Origin: Mycolicibacter nonchromogenicus
Lineage (GTDB): Bacteria; Actinomycetota; Actinomycetes; Mycobacteriales; Mycobacteriaceae
NCBI RefSeq assembly: GCF_002101775.1
Contig: NZ_LQPI01000039.1
Location: 124,001-188,000, forward strand
Direction of reading: 5' to 3'
Length of the DNA: 64,000 nucleotides
Shown: positions 9,429-17,069 of the stretch, one piece after another
Layout of the letters: the number at the start of each line of letters is the position of its first letter
Numbering within the stretch: the stretch's first letter is position 1
The notes under the pieces: model-generated
Told to the model about the DNA's origin: nothing
Seen by the model: only the letters and a program-made list of their open reading frames with translations
The model's database searches: none
Program-made: the position numbers and the translations under genes

Positions 9429-9881
9429 ATGGATCTCACCAACAACATCCTGTGGCTGCTCAAGCAGGCCTTCTACTACTCGCTGACGACCGTGAACGAG
9501 TCGATCAGTGAGCACGGCGTGAGTACCGCCCAGATCGGTCTCCTGCGTCAACTGGCCGGAGAACCGGGGTTGTCCGGTGCGGAACTGGCACGCCGCCTGC
9601 TCATCACACCGCAGGGTGTGCAACTGGCCCTGAATGCGCTCGAACGCCGCGGACTGGTGGAGCGTAAACAGGATCCCCACCACGGCCGAATTCTGCGGGC
9701 CTACCTGACCGAGGAGGGGCGCGCGGTGACCTCGGCGGTCGTCACCGACGCGATAGCAGCCCACGATCAGGTGTTCGGGGTGCTGACGCCGCAGGAGCAG
9801 GACACCTTGCGAGCACTGCTGGCGCGGGTCGTCGAACAGGGCACCGGCCACACGCTGTTCGCCGACCACGTCGAGCCCTGA
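9429..9881 (+). CDS. MarR-family transcriptional regulator
   Basis: A 150-residue winged-helix protein. Its helices read LSGAELARRLLITPQGVQLALNALERRGLVER (residues 50-81), followed by the wing KQDPHHGRILRAYLT, the standard MarR layout. An AGGAAAG ribosome site precedes ATG 9429. It is the last gene of the Rieske operon and is the natural candidate to bind the palindrome at 6475-6492. It converges on the NorD-like gene with only 19 bp between stops. Confidence 0.9.
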   Translation: MDLTNNILWLLKQAFYYSLTTVNESISEHGVSTAQIGLLRQLAGEPGLSGAELARRLLITPQGVQLALNALERRGLVERKQDPHHGRILRAYLTEEGRAVTSAVVTDAIAAHDQVFGVLTPQEQDTLRALLARVVEQGTGHTLFADHVEP

Positions 9882-9900
9882 CGGATACGGACGCCGGGGT

Positions 9901-11595
9901 TCACCCGCGGGCCGGTTTCGGTGCGGCCAGTTCGGCCAGCGCCGACAAGAACAACTCATCCATCTGCGGGCTCAACTCGGCCAGGGTCTTGGCGCCGGCG
10001 TAGCTGGCGGAGCCGAATACGCGTCCGAGCTGATCGGACTGCGCGCTGGCACCGATAGTCAGGCACAGGCACGCGACGCCGTCTGCCCGAAGTTCCTCGA
10101 GGGCCTTGGCGGCATCGGCTTCGGCGTAGCGGCCTTCGTAGCCTTCGTCGTAGGGGAAGCCGTCGGAAAGGACGATCAGCAACCGATTCGGTGTGCCCGC
10201 CTGGGTCTTGAGAATCTCGCCTGCGCCGCGGATGCCGGCACCCAGCCGCGTGTAGCTCGACGGCGCGAGTCCGTTGAGCCGGGCTCGCCCGACGGCACTG
10301 AAACGTTGTTCGAACGTTTTGATCGCCGGCAGCTGAACCGAGTGTCGGCCCCGCGAGCGGAACGCATAGACGGCCACCCTGTCGCCGAGCTCTTCGAGTG
10401 TGACCGCGAGTGTGGCTGCCGCCCGCCGCTGATGGTCATGGACGGCCAGACCTTCGGGATCGGCATCGGTGGCGGAGCCGGAAGCATCCAACAGGATGAG
10501 AACGCCGAGATTGCGCGCCAATCTGCGGCGTTCGGTGTAGACGTGTTCCGGTGGCGAGTAGCCGGAGCGCAAGTCGACGAACAAGTCGATGAGCGCCTCG
10601 ATGTCCAGTTCATCACCATCGGCGCGGCCGCGTAACACTTTGGGTCCCAAGCCGACACGTGACAAGCGTCGCCGAAGCACGTCGTCACGCACAACGCCTG
10701 CCTCGGCGACGTCGGCAGCAACCGTCAGCGGGAAGTCGATGACCCGGCACCAGTCGGGCCGATAGCGATTGTTGAAGACGTCCCACTCCGGATGCAGCGA
10801 GCCTCCTACGCCCAGCGCGGCTCCGGGCCTGTCAGCGCCGGTGAAACGGATCGGTGTCGGGAGCGGCCGGGCGTTCGGGCCGACTGCCGATGTTCGCCGG
10901 ATGGACCGGACCTGCAACTCTCCGCCGGCGGCGCCGTCGCTCTGCGACCGGGAATTGCCGAGCATCTTGCGGAGGAATTCCGAGAGCGCCCGTGAATTGA
11001 ACAGTGGATTGTCGAACAGTTTGAGAATCTTGCTTTCCCGAGACCGGCCGCCGGTGTCGTCGTCGTCGGCCTCGGGCAGATCGATGCCGTCGAACTCCAG
11101 CCGCAGGTCCTTATCGGTGGGCGGGGTGCCCGGCCCAGCGGGCGCTGCCAGCAGCCGAGCGGGCCTGATGACACCGAACCACACCGGGGCATCGGCGACT
11201 TCTGCTCGGCTCTTGGCCTTCTCGAGTGACTCCTCGGCGCTGGCGGTGCTGGGCTCTCCCCCCAGTCGCAGCGTGGCGGCAAGTGAAATCTGGTCGGTGA
11301 GCCCGGCAAGTACTCGCCGCCCCTCCAGTGCCAGGTAGCGGCGCGCCACCGATGGACGTGCCCGCAACGACTTCACCAGCTGCGGATCCAGGCTTCCCGC
11401 ACCGAGCAGCGCGCTTTGAACCAGCATCTCCCGGCGCTGCTCGTCGATATCAGCGCCTGCCGACACGAAGACGGCGTGACCGTTGGTATGCGCGGCCTCG
11501 CCCGCCGGCGCCTCGAAGACGTCGACCGACCTGCCGGCGAGATAGCTGGCGAGGTACCGGAACCGGTCGGGGGTCTGGGGATCCGAAGCGGTCAC
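9901..11595 (-). CDS. norD: NorD/CbbO-like von Willebrand factor A domain protein
   Basis: A 564-residue protein with a C-terminal VWA domain. The MIDAS residues are visible: DASGSATD (DxSxS), the Thr of SYTRLGAG, and the Asp of LSDGFPYD. The N-terminal region is helical with no known motif. NorD/CbbO proteins pair with a MoxR-type AAA+ ATPase (NorQ/CbbQ) to activate metalloenzymes, as established for nitric oxide reductase and Rubisco. The start overlaps the norQ-like stop by 4 bp. No norB or norC lies in the window, so the client must be something else, perhaps the AveC-like membrane protein or the neighbouring iron oxygenases. Confidence 0.85.
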   Translation of the reverse strand: MTASDPQTPDRFRYLASYLAGRSVDVFEAPAGEAAHTNGHAVFVSAGADIDEQRREMLVQSALLGAGSLDPQLVKSLRARPSVARRYLALEGRRVLAGLTDQISLAATLRLGGEPSTASAEESLEKAKSRAEVADAPVWFGVIRPARLLAAPAGPGTPPTDKDLRLEFDGIDLPEADDDDTGGRSRESKILKLFDNPLFNSRALSEFLRKMLGNSRSQSDGAAGGELQVRSIRRTSAVGPNARPLPTPIRFTGADRPGAALGVGGSLHPEWDVFNNRYRPDWCRVIDFPLTVAADVAEAGVVRDDVLRRRLSRVGLGPKVLRGRADGDELDIEALIDLFVDLRSGYSPPEHVYTERRRLARNLGVLILLDASGSATDADPEGLAVHDHQRRAAATLAVTLEELGDRVAVYAFRSRGRHSVQLPAIKTFEQRFSAVGRARLNGLAPSSYTRLGAGIRGAGEILKTQAGTPNRLLIVLSDGFPYDEGYEGRYAEADAAKALEELRADGVACLCLTIGASAQSDQLGRVFGSASYAGAKTLAELSPQMDELFLSALAELAAPKPARG

Positions 11596-12413
11596 GTCCG
11601 GGGCAGGACGGCGTCGACCAGCTCACCGAGTGCGCGGATCACGTCGGCGTCGTCGGAGAGGGCTTGGACGATGGCGGACTGGACGGCACTGCGCAGATTG
11701 AGTCCTTCGGCGACGAGGCCGCCGGCCAGGATCAGCATCCGCGTCGAGGACACTTCACGCAGCGGTGAGTTGTCGATGTTGCGGATAGTGTTGCCGAGCT
11801 TGACCAGAACACTCGCGGTCGGTACGTCGATCCCGGCCTCGTGGGCAACCACCTCCGTTTCGATCTCGGCGGGCGGGAAGCCGAGTTCGATTGCCACGAA
11901 TCGTTGACGGGTCGACTCCTTGAGGTTCTTCAGCACGCTCTGGTAGCCGGGATTGTAGGAAATCACCAGCTGAAACCCAGGCGCCGCTGGCAATGTCATG
12001 CCGAGCCGATCGACCGGAAGCTCACGGCGGTGATCAGCGAGCGGATGGATGACAACGGTGGTGTCCTGACGCGCCTCGACGACCTCGTCCAGATAGAAGA
12101 TGGCGCCTTCGCGCACGGCGCGAGTCAACGGCCCGTCCACCCAGACCGTTTCGCCGCCCTTGAGCAGGAATCGGCCCACCAGATCCGCCGAGGTCATGTC
12201 CTCGTGGCCTGCGACGGTGATCAGATCGCGACCGAGCCTGTGGGCCATCGCTTCGACGAATCGGGTCTTCCCGCATCCGGTGGGGCCTTTCAACAACACC
12301 GGCAGCCCGCGACCGGCCGCCGCGGAGAAGACCTCCACCTCATCGCCGACCCCGCGGTAGAACGGCGAGTCCTGCGCGGGTGGGGCCGTGGTGGGGTGAC
12401 TATTTGCCGGCAC
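11592..12413 (-). CDS. norQ: MoxR-type AAA+ ATPase, NorQ/CbbQ-like
   Basis: A 273-residue AAA+ ATPase. Walker A GPTGCGKT covers residues 43-50 and Walker B is AIFYLDEV; the C-terminal lid contains SSTRMLILAGGLV. It belongs to the CbbQ/NirQ/NorQ branch, which remodels a client enzyme together with a VWA partner, here the overlapping gene downstream. GTG 12413 is preferred because it overlaps the end of the AveC-like gene by 14 bp; a longer in-frame extension lies wholly within that gene and is not homologous. The three genes form a tight operon. Confidence 0.87.
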   Translation of the reverse strand: MPANSHPTTAPPAQDSPFYRGVGDEVEVFSAAAGRGLPVLLKGPTGCGKTRFVEAMAHRLGRDLITVAGHEDMTSADLVGRFLLKGGETVWVDGPLTRAVREGAIFYLDEVVEARQDTTVVIHPLADHRRELPVDRLGMTLPAAPGFQLVISYNPGYQSVLKNLKESTRQRFVAIELGFPPAEIETEVVAHEAGIDVPTASVLVKLGNTIRNIDNSPLREVSSTRMLILAGGLVAEGLNLRSAVQSAIVQALSDDADVIRALGELVDAVLPRT

Positions 12414-13587
12414 GTGGTTCCTCCCCCTCAAAGGGGATGGTCTCGGGAAGTCCGACGCCCGGCGGCAGGACGAGTTCACCGTCGGTATTGATATAGCCGG
12501 AGTGCTTGGTCGGCATCGGCAGCACCGGATTCGGGCACGGTTTGTCGGTGCCGTGCCCACAGATTCCGCCGTTGAAATAGGAGCGCTTCTGGACATCCTC
12601 GGGCCACGGGTCGGCGTGCATGGCCAGCCATTGGGCCGGGCCCATGTAGAAGAAAAAGAAGCAGCCACTCACGCCGGCGAAGATCGCCAGGAACCGGGTG
12701 AACTGTTGCCGGACGGCGCCACCTCGCACCTGGTCCAGTCCCCGCTCGACGATCGTGCGACCGCGGTCGTCGGTGAAGTAGCGCAGACAGCACAGCCCCG
12801 TCTGCACAGCTCCCCACATCACTCCTTCGTAGATGGGCCACTGGTAGTACGTGCCGGCATTGATCGACACCGACCGGATGGCGCCGGGATAGGTGTACAA
12901 CCCAGTCGGCAACAGGACCAGGCCTTCCATCACGAAGTCGAACACGAAGGCGATCGCATAGGTCACCAGGATCAACCGAAGATTGGTGATGTTGGGCCAG
13001 CGCGTCTTGATCTTTCGCATGATCCAACATCCGGCCATGGTGATCACCAGCACGCCGTAGGCGTAGCCCGGCACATTGGTCAGCAGCGGTTCGGCGACCT
13101 GACGGCCCGGTTCCTCGGGCGAGACCCAGCCCGGAATGTAAGGCGTCCACGAGCCCCGATTGAACAACCAGGTGTTGTAGGTGCACCAGGTGTTGAGGTA
13201 GTTCAGCAGCGGATCCTGAAAAAACATCAGGCCGATCGCCAATACCAGCATGCCGTCCAGCGTGATTCGCCGCTCGCGCCGCCACGGCCTGATGAAGAAC
13301 CACCACACGGCCAGGGGCAGTGCGATCCAGAGAATCGCCGCGTTCGCGACCAGGGGTATTTTCATGTACAGCGGCGGATCGTTCGGCCCCGTGGGCACCC
13401 GCTCGAAATAGGGGCCGGTGATCCACCGGAACCACACGTACAGCTGGACAGCCAAGATGACGCCGCCGATAGCGGCCCAGATCTGGACCGGTTTCACCGC
13501 CAGCTGTGCCTGCGTGCCGAGTTCGGCTGTGCTGGGCAGCGATTCGGTGACAACGGGGTCTTTCTTCTTGTTGGACAGATCACTCAT
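12400..13587 (-). CDS. AveC-like (spirocyclase family) multispanning membrane protein
   Basis: A 395-residue integral membrane protein with about seven hydrophobic segments, starting near residue 36 after a polar N-terminus. The C-terminal extramembrane tail has GGICGHGTDKPCPNP and KHSGYINTDGELVLPPG. It fits the AveC-like family, named after the Streptomyces avermitilis spiroketal cyclase; the activity of mycobacterial members is unknown. It is the first gene of the aveC-norQ-norD operon. An internally deleted second copy lies just upstream (13623-13836), so the family was once duplicated here. The membrane and family calls are firm, the spirocyclase activity is not. Confidence 0.8.
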   Translation of the reverse strand: MSDLSNKKKDPVVTESLPSTAELGTQAQLAVKPVQIWAAIGGVILAVQLYVWFRWITGPYFERVPTGPNDPPLYMKIPLVANAAILWIALPLAVWWFFIRPWRRERRITLDGMLVLAIGLMFFQDPLLNYLNTWCTYNTWLFNRGSWTPYIPGWVSPEEPGRQVAEPLLTNVPGYAYGVLVITMAGCWIMRKIKTRWPNITNLRLILVTYAIAFVFDFVMEGLVLLPTGLYTYPGAIRSVSINAGTYYQWPIYEGVMWGAVQTGLCCLRYFTDDRGRTIVERGLDQVRGGAVRQQFTRFLAIFAGVSGCFFFFYMGPAQWLAMHADPWPEDVQKRSYFNGGICGHGTDKPCPNPVLPMPTKHSGYINTDGELVLPPGVGLPETIPFEGEEPRAGK

Positions 13588-13622
13588 GGTCTCCGCCTCC
13601 CGGCAGTTTGGTGGGGCAGCAA

Positions 13623-13836
13623 CTACTTACCCAGCTCGTAGGGAACCGTCTTCGGCATCTCGACGCCGGGCGGCAGGACGAGTACGCCATCGGTGTTGAT
13701 GTAGCCGGAGTGTTTGCCCGGCATTGGCGGCCCAGATCCGGACGGGCTTGGCCATGGGCTGAACCTGGGCGTCGAGGGGCGGCGCCAGCGACTGCGTGGC
13801 AGAGGGCGTGTTCCCACCGCCCGACGGTCCGCTCAT
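13623..13836 (-). pseudogene. Deletion remnant of a second aveC-like gene
   Basis: The start at 13836 follows a strong AGGAGG-like site and encodes an N-terminus like that of the intact AveC-like protein (AKPVRIWAA against VKPVQIWAA). Directly after this the homologous C-terminus appears in another frame: MPGKHSGYINTDGVLVLP against MPTKHSGYINTDGELVLP, ending in a stop at 13623. About 330 internal codons are missing and the fusion is out of frame. The direct frame from 13836 gives only about 69 residues ending in unrelated sequence. I infer a tandem aveC duplicate that lost its centre by deletion. Confidence 0.85.
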
Positions 13837-13893
13837 GACCTCCTCTTCTCAATCGTCGTAGCGCAGCACTGATCCCGTGAATATGCGGCGAAC

Positions 13894-13907
13894 ATACCAG
13901 CTGGTAT
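13894..13907. promoter_or_regulatory. Perfect 14-bp palindrome, candidate TetR operator
   Basis: ATACCAGCTGGTAT is a perfect inverted repeat in the 118-bp divergent gap between the aveC remnant (start 13836) and the TetR gene (start 13955). Its size and place suit autoregulation by the TetR protein and repression of the leftward aveC-norQ-norD transcript. No experimental support is available from sequence. Confidence 0.6.
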
Positions 13908-13954
13908 CTGAGCAACCAATAGGTTTCTCAGATCCCTGTGGCACAATTCTCGGC

Positions 13955-14557
13955 ATGGCGGAGCGGTGGACACGAGAGCGGCGGCTGGCGCACACCCGGT
14001 CGCTTCTCCTGGACGCTGCCGAGGACGTGTTTGCCGAAAAGGGTTTCACCACAGCAACTCTCGATGACATCGCGTACGCCGCCGGATACACCAAGGGCGC
14101 CATCTACAAGCACTTCGCCACCAAGGAAGACCTCTTCCTGGCGGTGAGTGACCGGTACTGGCGGCGCTATTTCGACAATTTCGCCGAGATCATGTCGTCG
14201 GCGCCGCAGGTCGGTGCCCGAGAACTGGATGAGATCGCCGAGCGGTGGCGCCAGCTGAGTCGTGACCGTGGCGCCGAGCATGCCGCGCTGGGACATGAGT
14301 TCACCCTGTATCTGTTGCGGAATCCGGAAGCGCGAGAGCGAGTGGCCGCCAAGAGGTCCGAGGTCGTCGAAGCGCTGGCCAGATTCATCGTCGAAGGCGT
14401 CGACCGGCTCGGTGGAACACTGCTCGTCGCGCCGCTCACGTTGGCCCAGGTGCTCATCGCCACCAGCGATTCCGTCGTCCTGGGAAGTCAACTCGACGAC
14501 GTCGATCTCTACCGGCCTGTCGTGGAGATGTACGTGTCGGCGATCAAGCTGCCCTGA
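13955..14557 (+). CDS. TetR-family transcriptional regulator
   Basis: A 200-residue repressor-type protein. The N-terminal helix-turn-helix runs from RSLLLDAAEDVFAEKGF through TLDDIAYAAGYTKGAIYKHF to the TKEDLF segment, a textbook TetR domain; the C-terminal ligand domain is divergent. ATG 13955 is chosen since it begins the domain at the usual distance; an upstream GTG/ATG would add 26 unrelated residues and run through the operator. It is divergent from the AveC-like operon and upstream of the SDR operon, so it could control both. The ligand is unknown. Confidence 0.9.
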   Translation: MAERWTRERRLAHTRSLLLDAAEDVFAEKGFTTATLDDIAYAAGYTKGAIYKHFATKEDLFLAVSDRYWRRYFDNFAEIMSSAPQVGARELDEIAERWRQLSRDRGAEHAALGHEFTLYLLRNPEARERVAAKRSEVVEALARFIVEGVDRLGGTLLVAPLTLAQVLIATSDSVVLGSQLDDVDLYRPVVEMYVSAIKLP

Positions 14558-14599
14558 CCGGACGGATGCGGCCGGCGCACATCGACTGCTTGAGGTAAT

Positions 14600-14613
14600 G
14601 ACAAGTACTTGAT
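14600..14613. promoter_or_regulatory. KstR2-like palindrome CAAG-N2-CTTG
   Basis: The 14 bases GACAAGTACTTGAT contain the perfect palindrome CAAGTACTTG and match 13 of 14 positions of the published KstR2 consensus (A-N-CAAG-N2-CTTG-N-T), failing only at the first base. It sits 117 bp upstream of the SDR start at 14730. KstR2 represses sterol C/D-ring catabolism genes in mycobacteria, so this would tie the operon to that regulon; a local TetR is an alternative. Confidence 0.45.
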
Positions 14614-14641
14614 AACGTGCTTGTGATGCTGCGGATGCGGA

Positions 14642-14672
14642 CAGTGCACCGCTACCCGGCAACCGTGCACTG
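14642..14672. repeat. Inverted repeat in SDR leader region
   Basis: Arms CAGTGCAC (14642-14649) and GTGCACTG (14665-14672) flank a 15-nt spacer in the 172-bp gap before the SDR gene. Each arm itself contains the palindrome GTGCAC, so this could be two operator half-sites or an RNA hairpin in the leader. A nine-codon mini-frame from 14707 ends in a TGA that overlaps the SDR start codon at 14730, a further hint of leader regulation. Confidence 0.45.
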
Positions 14673-14729
14673 CGAGTAGTCGACGAGTGAGGGTGAAGCG
14701 TTGGTGATGACCACGACGGTGTCGAAGCC

Positions 14730-15473
14730 ATGACCCGGGTCGCCGTGGTGACCGGTGGCGCTTCCGGCATGGGTGAGGCCATTTGTCATGAACTGGGCCG
14801 GCGTGGCTACCGCGTCGCGGTTCTCGACGTCAACGGCCAAGCCGCGCAGCGGGTTGCCGACGACGTGCGGAGCCAGGGCGCCACCGCGCTGGGAGTCGAG
14901 GCCGACGTCACCGACCGGGCCGCGGTCGAGGAGGCGTTCGCCAAAGTGCGCAGCGAACTCGGCCCGGTCGCCGCCCTGGTCACCAGCGCGGGCGTATTCG
15001 GCTACTCGGCCTTCGCCGACATCACCCCCGAGGCCTGGGCCCGGATGATCGACGTGAACCTGACCGGCACGTTTCACTGCTGCCAGGCCGCCCTGGCGGA
15101 CATGGTCGCTGCCGGGTGGGGGCGCATCGTGATGATCTCCTCATCCAGCGCCCAGCGGGGATCGCCGTTCGCCGCGCACTACGCCGCATCCAAAGGAGCG
15201 GTTATCACCCTGACCAAGTCGCTGGCTCGTGAATACGCCGCCCAAGGCATCACGGTCAACAACATCCCGCCGTCGGGTATCGAGACGCCCATGCAGCACC
15301 AGGGCCAGGCCGCCGGGTACCTGCCGCCGAACGACCAGATCGCGGCCAACATCCCGATGGGCCGGCTGGGCACCGGCGCGGACATCGCCACGGCGGTCGG
15401 GTTCTTGTGCTCGGAGGAAGCCGGTTTCATCACCGGCCAGGTGCTGGGTGTCAACGGAGGGGCGGTGTTGTGA
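14730..15473 (+). CDS. Short-chain dehydrogenase/reductase (SDR)
   Basis: A 247-residue classical SDR. The cofactor motif GGASGMGE is near residue 9, and the Asp in VAVLDVN after strand 2 suggests NAD(H) preference. The catalytic set is Ser in MISSSSAQ and Y-x3-K in HYAASKGA; the end VLGVNGGAVL is typical. It probably oxidises an alcohol or diol made by a neighbouring oxygenase. No clear ribosome site precedes ATG 14730; coupling to a mini-frame ending over the start (ATGA) is possible. It opens the operon that runs to 20339. Confidence 0.9.
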   Translation: MTRVAVVTGGASGMGEAICHELGRRGYRVAVLDVNGQAAQRVADDVRSQGATALGVEADVTDRAAVEEAFAKVRSELGPVAALVTSAGVFGYSAFADITPEAWARMIDVNLTGTFHCCQAALADMVAAGWGRIVMISSSSAQRGSPFAAHYAASKGAVITLTKSLAREYAAQGITVNNIPPSGIETPMQHQGQAAGYLPPNDQIAANIPMGRLGTGADIATAVGFLCSEEAGFITGQVLGVNGGAVL

Positions 15474-16696
15474 CAGAGCAATCGTCGGTGCTAGCGGGCC
15501 GGACCCCCGAGGGATCGTGGACGGAGCACTATCCGGAACTGGGCACCGGGCCGGTCTCGTTCGCCGACTCCACATCGGCAGAGTTCTTCGAACTCGAACG
15601 CGAAGCGGTGTTCAAACGCGCCTGGCTCAACATCGCCCGCATCGAGGAGGTGCCCGAACACGGCAGTTTTGCCACCAAGGAGATCGAAGTGGCCGGGGCC
15701 TCCGTGCTTCTCGTCCACACCGACGGGGGAATCCGCGCCTTCCACAACGTCTGTCCGCGCTGCGGAACCAAGCTGGTCTGGCAAGACTTCCCGGATCGCG
15801 AGACCGCCGGACAGGCAGAGGCGATCATCTGCAAGCGTTGCCGCCGACCGCATGAATTCGACGGCGCCGACACACCGGCGGTGCACTGCGACATCTGGAA
15901 CGGATTCGTCTTCGTCAACTTAGACACCGAGCCGCGCCAGAGCCTGCGGGAGTTTCTCGGGCCGATGATCACCGGTCTCGACGGCTACCCGTTCGAGAAG
16001 CTGACCGAGCGCTACGACTGGGTGGCACACAACAACAGCAATTGGAAGATCTTCGCCGACGCCTTCCAGGAGTACTACCACGTTCCGGCACTGCACTCCC
16101 AGCAGGTGCCCGCACGGGTGCGGGTGCCCGGTGCCGGATTCACCTGCGGCCACTTCCAGCTCGACGGCCCGCACCGCCTGGTCTCGACCGCCGGCCGGCG
16201 CCGCTGGCTGTTGCCCCCGGAGTACATGTACCCGATCGAGCGGGCCACCCGCAGCGGGCTGGTCGGGCCCTGGGAGACCCCTGACATCGGTGAGCTGCCG
16301 ACCGGGCTGAATCCGGGCGGCATCGAACCGTGGGGGATCAGCAACTTCCAGATCTTCCCCAACACCGAGATCCTCATCTACGGCGGCTGGTATCTGCTCT
16401 ACCGGTACTGGCCCACCTCGCACAACACCCACCGGTTCGAGGCCCACACCTACTTTCATCCAGCACGCACCGTGCGCGAGCGCATCGAGCACGAGGTGGC
16501 GTCGGTGGTGCTCAAGGAATTCGCGCTGCAAGACGCCGGGATGCTCGGCGGCACCCAGGCGGCACTCGAATACGGCATCGTCGACGACTTTCCGCTCAAC
16601 GATCAGGAGATCTTGGTGCGCCACCTGCACAAGGTGGTCGGGGCCTGGGTGGACGACTACCGGCGTGAGCGAGCCGGCGCGGGAGCTGTGCAATGA
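15470..16696 (+). CDS. Rieske-oxygenase-like alpha subunit with a four-cysteine site replacing the Rieske centre
   Basis: A 408-residue paralogue of 6560-7822. GTG 15470 overlaps the SDR stop (GTGA) with GGAGG 9 nt upstream. The catalytic domain is intact, with E201-Y-Y-H204-x4-H209 as mononuclear iron ligands. In the N-terminal domain the C-x-H becomes C95-P-R-C98 and the C-x2-H becomes C121-K-R-C124, and the sequence after it is about 18 residues shorter than in the paralogue. Both Rieske histidines are therefore absent. The CPRC...CKRC pair looks like a rubredoxin or zinc-ribbon site. The frame and surrounding conservation argue against decay. Electron transfer by this site is an open question. 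Confidence 0.85.
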   Translation: MTEQSSVLAGRTPEGSWTEHYPELGTGPVSFADSTSAEFFELEREAVFKRAWLNIARIEEVPEHGSFATKEIEVAGASVLLVHTDGGIRAFHNVCPRCGTKLVWQDFPDRETAGQAEAIICKRCRRPHEFDGADTPAVHCDIWNGFVFVNLDTEPRQSLREFLGPMITGLDGYPFEKLTERYDWVAHNNSNWKIFADAFQEYYHVPALHSQQVPARVRVPGAGFTCGHFQLDGPHRLVSTAGRRRWLLPPEYMYPIERATRSGLVGPWETPDIGELPTGLNPGGIEPWGISNFQIFPNTEILIYGGWYLLYRYWPTSHNTHRFEAHTYFHPARTVRERIEHEVASVVLKEFALQDAGMLGGTQAALEYGIVDDFPLNDQEILVRHLHKVVGAWVDDYRRERAGAGAVQ

Positions 16697-17028
16697 CCGC
16701 CGCGCGGCTGCCGAGCGCCTTCGCTGAGCTTGAGCGATTCGCCGAAACCTGGTGCTTGCCAACCGAAACCGAACGATTCCAGCAGCGGCTGGACAGCACC
16801 ATCGGCGAGCTGCGGGAGTTCTACGATGCCTTCTTCCCGCGGTTGGAGGAAGCGATCGACTACTGCGACAAGTTCGCGCTGGACGAGCTTCCCGAAGACG
16901 CGCTTAACCTGCTGCACCTGATCTATTCGCTGGTGATGGTGGCGATGGCGGTGGAGATCATGGGCCAGCCCGCGCCCGTCGATGCCGCCGACGCCGTCAT
17001 GACCCGCACAGGCTGGCCCATTCCCTAG
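16693..17028 (+). CDS. Small helical protein paired with the four-Cys Rieske-like protein
   Basis: A 111-residue paralogue of the 7829-8158 product, overlapping the oxygenase stop by 4 bp (ATGA), so the two are translationally coupled. It shares LERF, WCLPTETERFQQRLDS, FYDAF and the YCDKFALDELPEDALNLLHL block cited by its parts, including the two cysteines. It lacks transmembrane and signal segments. Its presence beside both the normal and the four-Cys oxygenase argues that it serves the catalytic or oligomeric part of the enzyme and not the Rieske cluster itself. No named family is recognised. Confidence 0.85.
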   Translation: MTAARLPSAFAELERFAETWCLPTETERFQQRLDSTIGELREFYDAFFPRLEEAIDYCDKFALDELPEDALNLLHLIYSLVMVAMAVEIMGQPAPVDAADAVMTRTGWPIP

Positions 17029-17069
17029 CGGTCACCGGCGCGAAAACCCTTGTCAGAAAGGACAGGCCG

